A stretch of DNA of 64,000 nucleotides from Andrena cerasifolii. Taxonomy: Eukaryota; Arthropoda; Insecta; Hymenoptera; Andrenidae. The stretch lies in the NCBI RefSeq assembly GCF_050908995.1, contig NC_135133.1, positions 2,956,001-3,020,000 of the forward strand, given 5' to 3'. The notes beneath the pieces are model-generated. The model searched no databases and was not told the DNA's origin. It worked only from the letters and a program-made list of their open reading frames with translations. Shown here piece after piece: positions 29,101 to 38,036 of this stretch (position 1 is its first letter; every line of letters begins with the position of its first letter). The position numbers and the translations under genes were made by a program.

Positions 29101-31592
29101 TAAAATTCGTACTATTTTTTAGTTCGTTTAATATTTATGGAATTATGAAAATATAACAAAATAAAATATGCTCTATCTATACAAAACCAAATTAAAAAAA
29201 AAAACAATTCACTAAAATCCGTACTATTTTTTAGTTCATTTAATATATATGGATCTACAAAAATATAATACAATTAAAATAGACTGCATACAAAATCAAT
29301 TAAAAAAAATAACTAAAATCCGCACAAAATATAAATCTTTCACAGTGGTACTAAATTATAAATCTTTATTCCATTTAGTATTTTTCTTCAGAAAAAAAAA
29401 CTCATGAAGATTAGTGTTACAGTAAACTGTTACCTACGTACTACAATATGCTTGCGTCCGAAGCGGTTTCAAGTAAAAATGTTAAATGTCGTCCTGTGTT
29501 TTTAATTAAATAATTAATTCATTTCTGCACATTAATTCTAGTATATAAAACCGAGTTTTAAATTTAAAACCCGGTTTTCGAAACTTACAAATTTATAAAT
29601 AAAAACTGCTTTTTAAATCCGGTTTTTAAAAACCCTAACTGCACCCCAGCGCGTCATTTTTAGTTACCATTTTCGTAATTTTGAATCTCGTAACTTTTGA
29701 CGTCTTTTTTCTAAATAGAAATGTAAATTTTGATGCGTTGAAGGAATTTGAAAATATAATTGTGGATAAAAGTGAGTTTATTTTTAAAAATTCACCAAGC
29801 TTTTAAATTGTATTATTAAGGTTTAAAAATTTACAGAAATATTGTCAAAGGCATATCCTGGGGTGCGATACACCCCGCGTGACCACGGAGGGTTAAATCA
29901 CGATCTCCTTAACAGATATATTATTCACTTTCACAGGTACCTGGTAGCAGAACACCTGGCCATCAGGAAAACAATAACTTCTGTTCCATTAACATCAACA
30001 TCGGGCCAGGAGATTGCGAGTGGTTCGCAGTACCGGATGCATATTGGGGCGTAATATGTGCTCTCTGCGAGCGAAATAATATCAATTACCTTCACGGTAG
30101 TTGGTGGCCTTCCTTAGAAGATCTGTACGAGGAAAATATCCCAGTGTATAGGTTTCTACAAAGACCAGGCGATCTTGTCTGGGTTAATGCTGGTTAGTAG
30201 ATTATAAATATTCAGATTTATCCAGTGTTTAGTTAATTTATTGCATATCAGAAACACAAGATCAGTTTTAATTAACGCCAACTTCTTTAATGAAGTTTAT
30301 GTAAATATGTTTCACGCTATATACAGGGCGTTACTCTACTGATTATACAGGCGAAAATAGAAAAATTAAGAGTGACGAAATTACGGTAAAGACTTCGTTT
30401 TTTTTTCAGAAAATTGGCTTTGAATTTTCTCAAACACGAAGCCTTTACCACAGTTTCGTCACTCTTAATTTTCCTCTTATTTTCGCCCGTATAATCACCT
30501 TCTAGAATATTCACTATCAGCAGAGTAGCACCCTGTATACAAAAGCTCGCAGAACTTTGAACTGATTTTTACAAAAGAACACGTGGAACAAGATTTTTGC
30601 AATATGTTGAACAATTGGCACGACTCTTGTACAGTTAGCAGCTCCGCGTTGGAGCGACCAGTTTGATAAACCGCTTAATCGTGTTTATTCTATTTGTATT
30701 TGAATGCGGAAGTAAAGTGGCCCAAGCTGTAAAGTGTTTTTAACGCGCGGAATTTGTTCTGCTAGGTTGCGTTCATTGGGTTCAAGCCGTCGGCTGGTGT
30801 AATAACATAGCATGGAATGTGGGCCCTTTGACAGCCCGTCAATACCAATTAGCAATTGAGCGTTACGAGTGGAACAAGCTGCAGTCATTCAAATCCATTG
30901 TGCCAATGGTACACTTGTCCTGGAATCTAGCTCGAAACATCAAAGTGTCGGATCCCAGGCTGTTTGAACTAATCAAGAACTGCCTCTTAAGGACAATGAG
31001 GCAGTGCTGCTTAATACTAGAGTTTGTGAAGAGCAAGGGCGTGGAGGTTCGGTTCCACGGGCGAGGAAAGAACGAAGCGTCACATTACTGTGGGCAGTGC
31101 GAGGTGAAGACATACCCAATTATTATTATTCATTCTCACAAAGTTGCCTATCGATTCCTCCGTTGTAAATAGAAAAGAAAACACCGTGCAGGTACTTTTT
31201 CTATCTAACTCGAAGGTCGTTGAAAGCTTTAAGTTATTGAAAACCTTTGCGATTGATAAAGTTATTTAAATAAACCACCCTCCAATGACTAGCATATTAA
31301 TTTCTTCCCCGTTAACAAGAAAAATAAGAAATCCAATACCCTTAGCGACATAATGAAATCGTGTTCAATTCTGTTTCAGATCGAAGTGTTCAACATCTTG
31401 TTCATAAGAGAGCAAGAGAAACGGCACGTAGTACACTGCATGGATTGCGCGCGTAAGCAATCCCCATCCCTAGAAGGATTCGTTTGCCTAGAAGAGTACA
31501 GAATGCGCGATTTAATGGACGTTTACGACGGATTCGCCCTTCACACGTCGCTCACTACTCCCTCATCTGCTCAGTCTAGCCAATCCTCCTGA
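5034..31592 (+). CDS. Utx: Utx / KDM6A-type H3K27 demethylase (10 exons, 5' end outside window)
   Basis: JmjC dioxygenase that removes methyl groups from histone H3 lysine 27 in the nucleus, a COMPASS-like (MLL3/4) complex subunit in known animals. Exons: 5034-5162, 25162-25345, 25569-25784, 26385-26540, 26651-26837, 26905-27219, 27291-28733, 29937-30192, 30766-31103, 31380-31592. All junctions are GT/AG and keep one frame, giving 1,144 residues and a TGA. Order: TPR repeats (residues 1-176), low-complexity Gln/Pro linker (about 230-470), conserved pre-JmjC and JmjC region (about 700-1010), zinc module (about 1065-1100). Iron ligands are His885, Glu887 and His965; the 80-residue spacing equals human UTX. 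Cys pairs CGQC and CMDC mark the zinc module. The start codon and first TPRs lie left of the window. Identification comes from recognising the protein sequence; no search was run. Confidence 0.96.
5350..6385. mobile_element. TIR element containing a 43-bp palindromic satellite
   Basis: The 13-bp perfect inverted ends are CCTGTTAACCGGC (5350-5362) and GCCGGTTAACAGG (6373-6385). The left third is unique AT-rich sequence with one isolated copy of the palindrome near 5418. The right two thirds are a tandem array. No coding capacity was seen. Superfamily not recognised. Confidence 0.7.
5709..6372. repeat. 43-bp tandem array, 16 units, each with GACGAGTTAACTCGTC
   Basis: Units start at 5709, 5752, 5795 and so on to 6354 with an exact 43-bp period. 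Each carries a 16-bp perfect palindrome followed by a 27-bp linker (ttgcccagtgaagaagcatc...). Two palindromes near the end have single changes (6225, 6354). Linkers are also repeated, in two or three alternating versions, which suggests a higher-order repeat. Confidence 0.93.
6386..9715 (+). other. Utx intron: unique GC-richer island, strand-asymmetric tract
   Basis: No gene recognised. 6570-7160 is CpG-rich and unique. 7020-7145 is strongly purine-rich on the + strand (with a GA microsatellite at 7076-7095), then 7170-7590 is strongly pyrimidine-rich, which explains the open frames there. 8160-8400 and 9200-9560 are further unique GC-richer patches. Possible regulatory DNA; nothing specific identified. 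Confidence 0.4.
9716..10556. mobile_element. hAT-like element filled by a 28-bp minisatellite
   Basis: Ends are TTAGAGCTGTTATGAGTATT and ...ATACTTACAGCTCTA. Between about 9727 and 10410 are roughly two dozen units of attcgaataccagcagaatt plus cgaatgtt or cgaatatt, period 28 bp, with a few 30-bp units near 10284-10375. GTTGTAT occurs next to both ends (9704-9710 and 10557-10563), suggestive of a target duplication. The array is open in all three + frames because the unit has no stop in any frame; this is not evidence of coding. Confidence 0.7.
10557..12372 (+). other. Utx intron: unique sequence, includes a long antisense open frame
   Basis: 10557-11600 is AT-rich with nothing recognised. 11600-12350 is GC-richer and unique. 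On the - strand it holds a 241-codon ATG-initiated frame (12351-11626) with no recognisable domain, signal peptide or repeat. A 112-codon + frame overlaps it. Coding status is undecided. Confidence 0.35.
12373..12656. repeat. TTACCGGTAA foldback repeat cluster
   Basis: TTACCGGTAA-type palindromes recur seven times between 12460 and 12650, separated by attcgcaaaattt or atcgagaaatac spacers. The left half is largely the reverse complement of the right half around 12545, so the block is a foldback made of short tandem units. Confidence 0.7.
13458..13655. mobile_element. Short hAT-type foldback MITE, 198 bp
   Basis: Starts CAGAGTTGGGCAAAATGTAA and ends with the inverted copy TTTTGCCCAACTCTG. The arms are nearly complementary over about 90 bp. 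The same ends occur on the 780-bp element at 38037. It sits at the damaged left end of the next element. Confidence 0.85.
13656..14379. mobile_element. TTAA-family palindromic element, 5' end lost
   Basis: Left arm tatacccgtttgaaccctcg, right arm ending gggtgtacccccTTAA (TTAA at 14376-14379). The arms pair over about 200 bp, including gacggccaaacggtgggcct and its inverse. A second copy lies at 46741-47400. The left TTAA is missing where the 198-bp MITE abuts. Confidence 0.85.
14381..14757. mobile_element. Foldback element, about 377 bp
   Basis: The left arm cgcaatgtttgcccctcagt (from 14385) is inverted in the right arm (to about 14753). The arms also share ctgcggaag, tcctcggc and gtgtacgcataaaatggact. 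No coding potential. Confidence 0.75.
14747..14925 (-). repeat. Inverted copy of 12656-12827
   Basis: The reverse complement of this stretch matches 12656-12827 through attattccttgctg, cggattttaat and the tgtgtggattt end. The two copies bracket about 1.9 kb that contains the two elements at 13458-14379. Confidence 0.7.
14926..16315 (+). other. Utx intron: unique sequence
   Basis: No gene or element recognised. 15600-16180 is GC-richer, unique, with a pyrimidine tract (15780-15910). The short open frames in the stretch have no recognisable domains. Confidence 0.4.
16316..17840. repeat. Nested tandem repeats (20-bp, 40-bp and 0.6-0.75-kb units)
   Basis: 16365-16470 holds five copies of gaattatgttgaactttact. 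16979-17263 holds seven 40-bp units (ttctactcaattcgactgat plus tcatattaaatttaactgaa). A larger unit is duplicated: gaattgtttggcatttgtaa at 16316 recurs at 16898, and the tatttattgctccc...ttacatttc segment at 16530-16800 recurs at 17277-17530. The rest is a degenerate gaattctactgaatt repeat to about 17840. Confidence 0.85.
18341..18358. repeat. Poly-G run of 18
   Basis: Eighteen consecutive G, extended by flanking G-rich sequence (18331-18366). It can form a G-quadruplex and is a common place for sequencing or assembly length errors. Confidence 0.9.
18768..19891. mobile_element. hAT element remnant with perfect 8-bp target duplication
   Basis: GTTGTAGG flanks both ends (18760-18767 and 19892-19899). 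Ends are TAGTGTTC and GAACACTA, followed inward by tctcgag-rich sequence. Inside are five 50-bp tandem units (19004-19252) and an inverted copy of the unit core. A 3' transposase remnant follows at 19395-19622. The insertion hit the terminus of the foldback element that follows. Confidence 0.88.
19395..19622 (+). pseudogene. hAT transposase C-terminal remnant
   Basis: Open frame of 75 codons, Lys/Phe-rich, ending KKNRFADATLDALCYLKINF, which resembles the KRNRLSxxxLxxLxFLKxN tail seen at the C-terminus of many hAT transposases. The position near the 3' end of a hAT-like element with 8-bp duplication supports this. The rest of the transposase is absent, so it cannot be functional. Family assignment rests on motif memory only. 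Confidence 0.5.
19892..20587. mobile_element. Foldback element with AACTCGCGAACTGTA motif, about 690 bp
   Basis: Left end GTTGTAGGTCTGTAA, right end ...TTACATCTACAAC. The arms share aagggaagatc, tttcctcctg(a/g)ttataacgcaa and the aactcgcgaactgtaagag core. Relatives are at 45345-45690 and 58980-59330. Confidence 0.8.
20588..23764 (+). other. Utx intron: GC-rich unique island then AT-rich sequence
   Basis: 20630-21700 is GC-rich and CpG-rich, unique, with overlapping open frames on both strands (for example 21320-20901 minus, 139 codons; 21366-21761 plus, 131 codons) that have no recognisable domains and look like a by-product of base composition. 21760-23764 is AT-rich with one tRNA-like sequence at 22245. 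Confidence 0.4.
22245..22317 (-). ncRNA. tRNA-like sequence (SINE head or tRNA pseudogene)
   Basis: Read on the - strand it has an A-box-like TAGCACAATAGCAGG and a B-box-like GGGTCAAGTCC about 31 bases further on, the spacing of a Pol III type 2 promoter. The 73-base span can pair GTGTTC with GAGCAC at its ends, but the D and T stems are poor. Most likely a tRNA-derived SINE fragment, not a working tRNA. Confidence 0.5.
23765..24985. mobile_element. TIR element, about 1.2 kb, with nested TTAA element
   Basis: Left end GGGGAAAGGTGGGATAGTTG, right end ATCAACTACCCCACCTTTCC. The inner phrase gatacttg(aa/tg)... recurs. No transposase recognised. It ends only about 180 bp before the Utx exon at 25162. 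Confidence 0.8.
24655..24943. mobile_element. TTAA-flanked palindromic MITE, 289 bp, nested
   Basis: TTAACCCTTAACTGGTATAC at the left and ccagttaagggTTAA at the right, with ctggggtc...gaccccag-type inner arms. The TTAA plus CCC start is the piggyBac-like pattern. Confidence 0.85.
25162..25345 (+). CDS. Utx: Utx exon (TPR repeats)
   Basis: The acceptor is gttgcag and the donor gtaaag. The exon completes the Gly codon and continues with WMYH, then a TPR unit containing GQSLYLLGRCLAASGKVHDA, as in UTX. The final Arg codon is split 2/1. Confidence 0.95.
25569..25784 (+). CDS. Utx: Utx exon (TPR repeats)
   Basis: Encodes two TPR units with the near-invariant UTX string [20 protein letters not shown] and a second helix pair ending YVNASR. 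The acceptor is ttgcag and the donor gtaaag, with a split Arg codon again. A possible intronic poly(A) signal (AATAAA, about 26036) follows, but nothing shows that it is used. Confidence 0.96.
26385..26540 (+). CDS. Utx: Utx exon (post-TPR linker)
   Basis: The acceptor gcgtag is followed by one base completing Arg, then an Asn/Gly-rich stretch and the helix QQRISFLQSHLSQAP, the counterpart of the vertebrate RIKYLQAQL helix. The donor is gtgagt with a split Lys codon. Confidence 0.9.
26651..26837 (+). CDS. Utx: Utx exon (PSIEEAW motif, Gln/Pro linker)
   Basis: Encodes the UTX signature LPSIEEAWNLPISAEMSSRQ followed by Gln- and Pro-rich sequence. The acceptor is gtcaag with a weak pyrimidine tract and the donor is gtgagt, phase 0. 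Confidence 0.92.
26905..27219 (+). CDS. Utx: Utx exon (Gln-rich linker)
   Basis: This exon has 105 codons, rich in Gln and Leu, with SSQQLQMLQFLQQNHGSLTP matching the UTX linker that precedes the disordered region. The acceptor is tttcag. The donor after CCG (gtacct) keeps phase 0; reading on would hit a stop after six codons, which supports the splice. Confidence 0.88.
27291..28733 (+). CDS. Utx: Utx exon (large exon: linker, Cys-rich degron-like region, start of JmjC)
   Basis: This exon has 481 codons. The first half is Ser/Thr/Pro/acidic and poorly conserved. The second half carries strongly conserved UTX strings: [55 protein letters not shown] and LSHVGHVILGMNTVQLYMK. The acceptor is ccccag, with ttgcag six bases later an in-frame alternative that would drop two residues. 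The donor is gtaaca, phase 0. Confidence 0.95.
28841..29896. mobile_element. TTAA-flanked element filling a Utx intron, 1,056 bp
   Basis: TTAACCCTCCGTCGGATAAA at the left and accacggagggTTAA at the right. Inside are two or three diverged copies of an approximately 120-bp unit (ttagttcgtttaatatttat...acaaaaccaaattaaaa). It occupies most of the 1,203-bp intron and stops 40 bp before the JmjC exon, so it contains or abuts the branch-point region. Confidence 0.85.
29937..30192 (+). CDS. Utx: Utx exon (JmjC core, first two iron ligands)
   Basis: Starts VPGSRTPGHQENNNFCSINI. The His and Glu of GHQEN are the first two Fe(II) ligands. It continues through the conserved GDCEWFAVP and SWWPSLEDLYE strings to VWVNAG. 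The acceptor is tcacag and the donor gttagt, phase 1. The upstream intron is almost filled by a TTAA-flanked element. Confidence 0.96.
30322..30537. mobile_element. TA-type palindromic MITE, 216 bp
   Basis: Starts TACAGGGCGTTACTC and ends GAGTAGCACCCTGTA. The inner arms (gcgaaaatag...aattaagagtgacgaaa) pair almost perfectly. It lies in the intron before exon 30766. Confidence 0.85.
30766..31103 (+). CDS. Utx: Utx exon (third iron ligand, C-terminal JmjC, zinc module start)
   Basis: Starts by completing Gly and continuing CVHWVQAVGWCNNIAWNVGP; the His is the third iron ligand. Human UTX has Thr where this protein has Cys before VHW. The exon ends SHYCGQCE, the first zinc-binding Cys pair. Acceptor gctag, donor gtgaag, phase 0. 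Confidence 0.95.
31380..31592 (+). CDS. Utx: Utx last coding exon
   Basis: Acceptor ctgtttcag. Encodes IEVFNILFIR, the second Cys pair in HCMDCARK, the EGFVCLEEYRMRDLMDVYD tail typical of UTX, and a Ser-rich end before TGA at 31590-31592. Confidence 0.95.
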   Translation: MEVFNILFIREQEKRHVVHCMDCARKQSPSLEGFVCLEEYRMRDLMDVYDGFALHTSLTTPSSAQSSQSS

Positions 31593-34500
31593 GGCTACAT
31601 GCAACACAGATATTTGGACTTCTTAGGCACTCTGCAGTGACTTCGATGCTACGATATCTGTGTTCAAAGAGACGGACTTTACGATAAGCATTGTTCAGGT
31701 ACCTGAGAGCTATTATGGAAAAAGAAAAAATGCAGGGGGAAGAGGAGCGGAAGAAATTAGGAAATTTGACGCACAACATTCGGTACAGTCGTACGAGAGC
31801 AATCGGAGGTTTGAGAAACAAACGCTGGCAATTAGATAGCGCTATTTGTACAAAGTCGGCTAGGTATAATGACCAATATTCGGATAACGTTGAACTTGCG
31901 CGTGTGAAATTGCTCTAGCTCTCGGGTAGAATGGAAGAAACGCCAGAAGACTACGTTCTGTAAATTGCATGGTAACCGCGCGGTAATCCTTCGACGGGGC
32001 GCCGCCACGCGACAGCCTGGCGATAAGGCGTGGCGGATGTAGGCCGCGTTTCTTATCAGTCTTTCCGTGCCACGGCAAGAGACGAAGCGAGCATTTAAGC
32101 ATTCTTTGTCGCGGGCGTAGAAAACTTCTCTTCGTTGCTATTTTTTCTTTAACGGCGCGTTTCCGATCGGATCGCGCTCTAAAAATTGAAAACAAAAAGA
32201 ACGCTCCCGCGGAAATGTTTCACTGCCAATTACGAATATGTTAATGGGTTACATTTATAGCCGAAAGTGATGGTGGACGAAGCAGTCGTTGACTATTGTT
32301 ACGGATTTAGAGTACGATTGTAAAATATTTCGAAGCTGCTCAAACATACTGTACATTCTTCTATGGAAGCGGGATCGAGACGATTATTGATTTTTAGGAA
32401 ATTCACGGGAGGATATTTAGCAGGGGAATGTTCTACTGCCGCTGACGATCAGCTCACGATGCGACCACGATAGCACGTTTCCGGGTCAGGCTTGAAGATC
32501 TTTGCGCTGACGTAGGATCGAGAGCATTTAGAAACCAATTGCCGGTTTGGTTTCCCCACAAATTTCAGGACGCGGAGGATGCAAACAGAAAAAGGTGGAG
32601 GCAGTGGAATTTTGCATTCGCGGCAAATATCATGCTTCGGATAAATCAATCATTGTGTCATTGCGGCTATAAAATATTTGTACAGTAGAAGCATATGACT
32701 TGTACAGCAATTACTAACGAGAAGGGCCTGTGATCGCGAGGAACGCGTTTCGAATAGAACGGAGCACAAATCGTAGGAAACAACGAGTTTAAACAAATCC
32801 CTTGTAAAAAAATAGCTTGAAATTTTTTGGCGCTTTAACTACAGTGGAGTTTCAGTGGATTTCTGAGTATTTTTATAAATTAGATGGGAATGTCCTGGAT
32901 TACTTGTGCTGCACTCTTTTACTTCACTTTCTTTCGACTGTATTTTGATGTTGCTTTGGTCGTTTTAAACAGATTTTACTATATCTAATCGATACAATAT
33001 CTTGGTACAAAAAGAAGTCGGATTTAAAAGTTGGAAAAGTGCCATTGTCGTGAGGTTACTTCGAATATTCGCATTTATTAGCAATCATATATAATTATAA
33101 TTGTATAAATGAATATAGGTAAATAATAAGTATATATAATAATCATATACGATTACAAATAAGTATAAATGTCTGAGGAAACCGTATAGAAATGGTTCTC
33201 CATTCAACTTTTATATCCGGTATTGTTCATATTCAGACATTCGACGGGAAAATGTGAAATTTGATTCGACGTGATGCAGAAACGGGGAATTTATTAAAGA
33301 ATAAGTAACCCCTGTAAAATTTCAACTTTTGCGCTTCTGAATGGCAAGATAGGATGCTCCCACTTAATTAGATTAATAATCAGTTGAACTCTACTGCAGT
33401 AAAGGAGAACAAAAAATTCAAAGCGATATCTTATAAAATTCTAGGATTTCTTTAAACTAATCGTTCCCTACATTTTGAAGCCGGTCTCGTTCAAAACCAG
33501 CTTCTCCTGACCATCGGCCTCCCCCTGTAAGATAGAACGCCTGTCGTGTTTAGAACGAAAGGCCAGCTTATATAGAACGGCGTTTCTCAATTTGTAGTTT
33601 CGTGAGAGTATCCACGAACGAATCGCGAGAAACGTGTCAATCGCTCTCGTCAGAACGAGGAGCTAAGAATCGTGTGTAAGATTTTATATATAATCATCTT
33701 GATCACGAAGTGGAGAGAAGAGAAAGATATTTATTAATTACCAATGAATTTGTTCCAATGAATTTTAATCGCGCGAGATAATAATTCGTCGAAAAGAAAT
33801 TACGTAGGCTAGCGTCCCAATCGAGGTACTATTTAACTTAATTTCGAATACAGAGTGTTAGCGATTACCGATGAAGAACAAAATTGGGAAACGCTGATGT
33901 TTAAATTGTCTAACAGCGAGTGATCGTATTTTAAGGCAGAAGGGATGAAGAAGAAAAGAATAGCGTACCTTCAACTCAGTCTCTCGTCAATTCACATTGG
34001 CGTTTAGCAACGCCAACTGTACGTGCCAGAAACAAAAAGTAAAGAAGCTCTTACCTACCCTACAAGTGTATAAAAACGATTATGCAATTCTTGTTCCGCC
34101 GAAAAGATGTATTTTCGCAGACGCGCGAGGGAAGTGGAGAGAGAGAGAGAGAGAGAAAGAGGGCGAAAATGAGGAGATAAAATAAGAGTTTAGGTAGTCT
34201 GTACCATCGGGAAGCGGCGTATTTTTTAAAACTAAGCGCTAGAAATGCTAGTTCCGCCGAGTTAGTTAACCACGAACGACGAGCGCATTTCTCCTTTTTT
34301 ATACACGCGACCAATTTCGACGTTGCGCCATTCAATTGCAATACATATATTACATATATATTCATATATATATATATTTCTACATAATATACAGCAACGG
34401 CCGTGTGTGTATATGCCCAGCTTCTGGACTCGTTCAGAGCTCGCTGTCTACGATCATTAGACGACACCCCACGGGCTCCGAAGCTCGTGGAAACCAAGAG

Positions 34501-37500
34501 TATTTTAATCCCATTCACACTCAAATGATCTCAACGCATATGATACGATATTGGCAGCGACGGGAACGACGGCGAAAGAATACCCTGCCAATATTTCGAA
34601 CTGACTCGACAACTTCGACTAACGATTAATATATTATGTATGTATAAATATATTTAATGTAAAGGATAAGGATTAGGTAACGCGCGGAATAAAGCGGAAC
34701 GGACGGCTCAAGAGCTTCGATAGTTGATACGAACTGAGAGTGGCCCCTCGTGTACCTCTCGCCCGTCACGCTGCAACCGGCGCTTGTCGATCCGCGTTCA
34801 CTGGGATTCAGAATTCGTAGCAACTGTTTCTCTGGTCATTAGCAGCGCCGCGCGATGTGGTAATCCCCTGGCAAGGCGTCCAGCCTGCACCAGGCACTAT
34901 GCGGCCCTCATTTTCTATTTCCTCTTAAATATTAATAAATATAACAAACCAGCAGCTTAATTTAAATTTCGTGAAAGGCAACCGGCTGGCATCTCCGCGG
35001 CGCTGCTAATGAGCCATCAATCGCGAGTAATGCTTCGAAGATGCATTCGCGTTGAATTTTCGTTAGCTGTGTGTACTGAAAATTATGTTCGTTGATGCTT
35101 TTGTTGTGGCGAGTTTGCGGCCAACTGGCAGTCTAAGTTTCTGATTACTTCGACTCGCCAGGAAGTTATTGGGTTATTCGGATAACGAAACGATTGATTT
35201 GTGGGTGAACGAGGAGCGCGGTTCACAGAGAAGTAATTTAATGAAATAATTTGTAAACGCTTGTTGCGGAAAAGTGTACATCCGCGGCTGGATATTTATA
35301 GACCTCGAGGGGGGTGAGTATCTGCGAATGCGAAAGGTGAACCGTCTGTAACTCAAAGAAATCACTTTCTTTAGAATGAGTTCTCTCTTTTAAATTACTC
35401 GAATAGCATATTTCGTAGACGTATGCTGCAATTGTGTAGGACGTTCTGGAAGTCTAGTATATAACTTCGAATAATTGGCGGTATTGTTGTTGAAGCAAAA
35501 TTTCATCGCGACAAGGTGGTAGTTTTTATCGATTCGAGGGGAAGTCATTGTTTCGATGGAACGTGGCGCAGAAAAGGAAGGGGAATAAACAACCGTTTAT
35601 TCGGGAAGCGAGGCGAAAGTCGCAGCGAGTTTTTTTTCTAACCGAAGTGATGTACTAGATGTTTCTAACAGCCTGCGAAAGTGTTGTGTTTTAAGTTAGG
35701 GAAGAAAGAAATAATGTAAAGGAACGCTAGGAATATAAAGTGTACTATTCAGAATAGTAGGCCGGTTAATGTAAACTTTTTAGTGGCACTTGCTCGTTTA
35801 ATTGTGTCCCGATTGGTCTGCGGAGAGTTTACATTCGCTAGTCGATTTCGGTTCTTGTTTTACGAGGCTTCTGTTGACGATGAACCACGGATTTGGTTGA
35901 GCGAAGGGAATCAGGGCGGACTAGAGGGAACTAAATCAGTAGCTATATTAACTTATCGTTTAATGAAGTGTAAGTAAATGTAAATACCTGACTCGTCTTT
36001 TTTTTTTGTTTTTTTTTTTAAGTCATAGAGCAAGCAACAGGGAGAAGAATTGTACAGTAACTGCATCTTGTAATAATCACGCGATCGTTTATCCTGCACG
36101 TACACAGATCTGTGAGAAGTCTTGTATTTTGATACTGGCTATCCGAGGAGCGTCGCCGCCATTGGTTCTGTAAAATTATGCAATTTGGTATTGCGCACAA
36201 AGCATTAGGGAAATTACCACGGGAGAGCCCCCTCGAGCTCTTCAAGGATGCGCACATACAAAATTGCGTACAGTCTGAGAGGAGGCGAGAAGCAAACGAA
36301 CAGAAGGAGATTGAAGAAAAGTTCAAGGGACACGCATAAAACATATTTTCGCTAAAGGTTGTACGATGGAGCTTGAGTTCTACACTTACCGAGTGGCCGG
36401 CGTTAACGTACAGACAGAAAGCAAGACAAGATGAAGAGAAGATTTATTTTTTCTGAGCAACTGAGTGTAAAGAAAAATTCATATTTTCGATGTTCGTTTG
36501 TAATGAGTGGAGCGAAACGTAGAGCAAAGCCATAGCAAATGAACGTGGGGAGGGGTAGAAATGAAGGGAAGGGGCGGGGGAAAGATTTCACGTAGCTTAA
36601 AAAAAGAAGAACTTGTAAAACTGTATTTTAAACGTGAGAAACGTTCACTGCCAAATTGTGATAAACAGATCCCACCTTTAACCGGAGCGTTTTCTTAACT
36701 TCTGATCGCATTGACCAATTATTTCCTCCTAAAAGAATAGTTACCGTGAGTTTCTGCACATTCGATATAATAATAGTCATCTATATTTTTCCTTAACGTT
36801 TAAGATATACATATATATATATTATAGCGTCGAAGAGAATAGCGTTGACCAATGCAGCTAGAATCGAAGGAAACCGCTCCCTTATTTTAAGCGTGTAGCG
36901 TCTTAACGATTAAAGATGAGAGTGGGAAGGAGGAGCAGAGGATCGTATTGATATTTTTCAACGGGCACGTTTTACCGTTTAAAGTGTGTGACATCTGGAC
37001 CGCCTATAGCGCTCTTCTAATATATTGTATGTTTACGTGTACAGTGCCTTTGTATCTTAAAAGAGAGAAAAAAAGAAGAAAAAGCAAAGAAGTTTTAAAG
37101 AGACACCTTTCGCTTCCGAGGGATCAATGAGTTATGTATACACTCTCTGTTCTTTTTCTCTGCAATGCGAGCCGCAGGATTATGCCCCCGGACTTGTCCT
37201 CGTTGATGCCTCGAAAGATGAAGGCGCGCGGTCCCTCCTACGTGTCGCAACATTCTTCACATCATTAGGTTCACATTGTAATAATTACGCTAATTATATT
37301 AATGTAATTAGATTATTATTGGAGTACGTTGTAAAAGTGTACAGTCGGATCGGGTGGTCTCTTTAAGCGGGAGATCACGCTGTAGCTAGCCTTATTATTA
37401 TCATTACAACTATTATTATCATGGATTATTATTACGGTTAATTAAAATATATTGTGTTTACCATAATAATGTAATATACAGTTACACAGAGCTCAACTGT

Positions 37501-37560
37501 GCTGTACATTATGATTATCAACATGAAAGCTGCTGCCCTGCAATTATTATTAAATTGACT
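31593..37560 (+). other. Downstream of Utx: candidate long 3' UTR or regulatory DNA
   Basis: About 6 kb directly after the Utx stop without recognisable transposons, unlike nearly all other non-coding DNA here. It has many TGTA-containing words, candidate AATAAA signals (near 34688, 34931 and 35585), GA and TA microsatellites (34140-34155, 34355-34378), and no credible ORF. The end of the transcript cannot be set from sequence alone. Confidence 0.45.
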
Positions 37561-38036
37561 TTTCCCAAAAATTGCTTGCTGCCCGATAATTTACTCCCGG
37601 CGACGCAGAGCTCGTCCGAAGTAGCTCTATTCCACTCACGCGAGAGCGACAGTAATGAATTGTGAACGTTGTTTGTTGGTCATACTCGGCACGCCGTGGA
37701 ACAAATATTATTTTAATTGATTGTTTTGACTTTCTCTTTAATTTATTTATCACTTAGGTTTGCGGTAGCTTTATGTAATTTAGATAATTGATTGTGTAAT
37801 ACACTTTTGGACAACTTCACACTCAAACTTACATTTATATTTGTTCGATATACAAAATTAAAATAGATCAGGTTAACGAAGAACAAAATGATAATAGGTG
37901 CAGAGATAATTCGACACATGTAAGAATTCATCGATACATAAAGGTCACCAATCGCAATAGGTTCCTGAAACATCGTACAAAACTTTAAATCTAATATTCA
38001 GATGTGTGTATGGCTCCGGCACCAATGTGTTTATGG

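Noticed and set aside
34336..34629. Frames around the TA and GA microsatellites downstream of Utx
   Set aside because: Peptides are Tyr/Ile repeats from the microsatellite. No support as coding.
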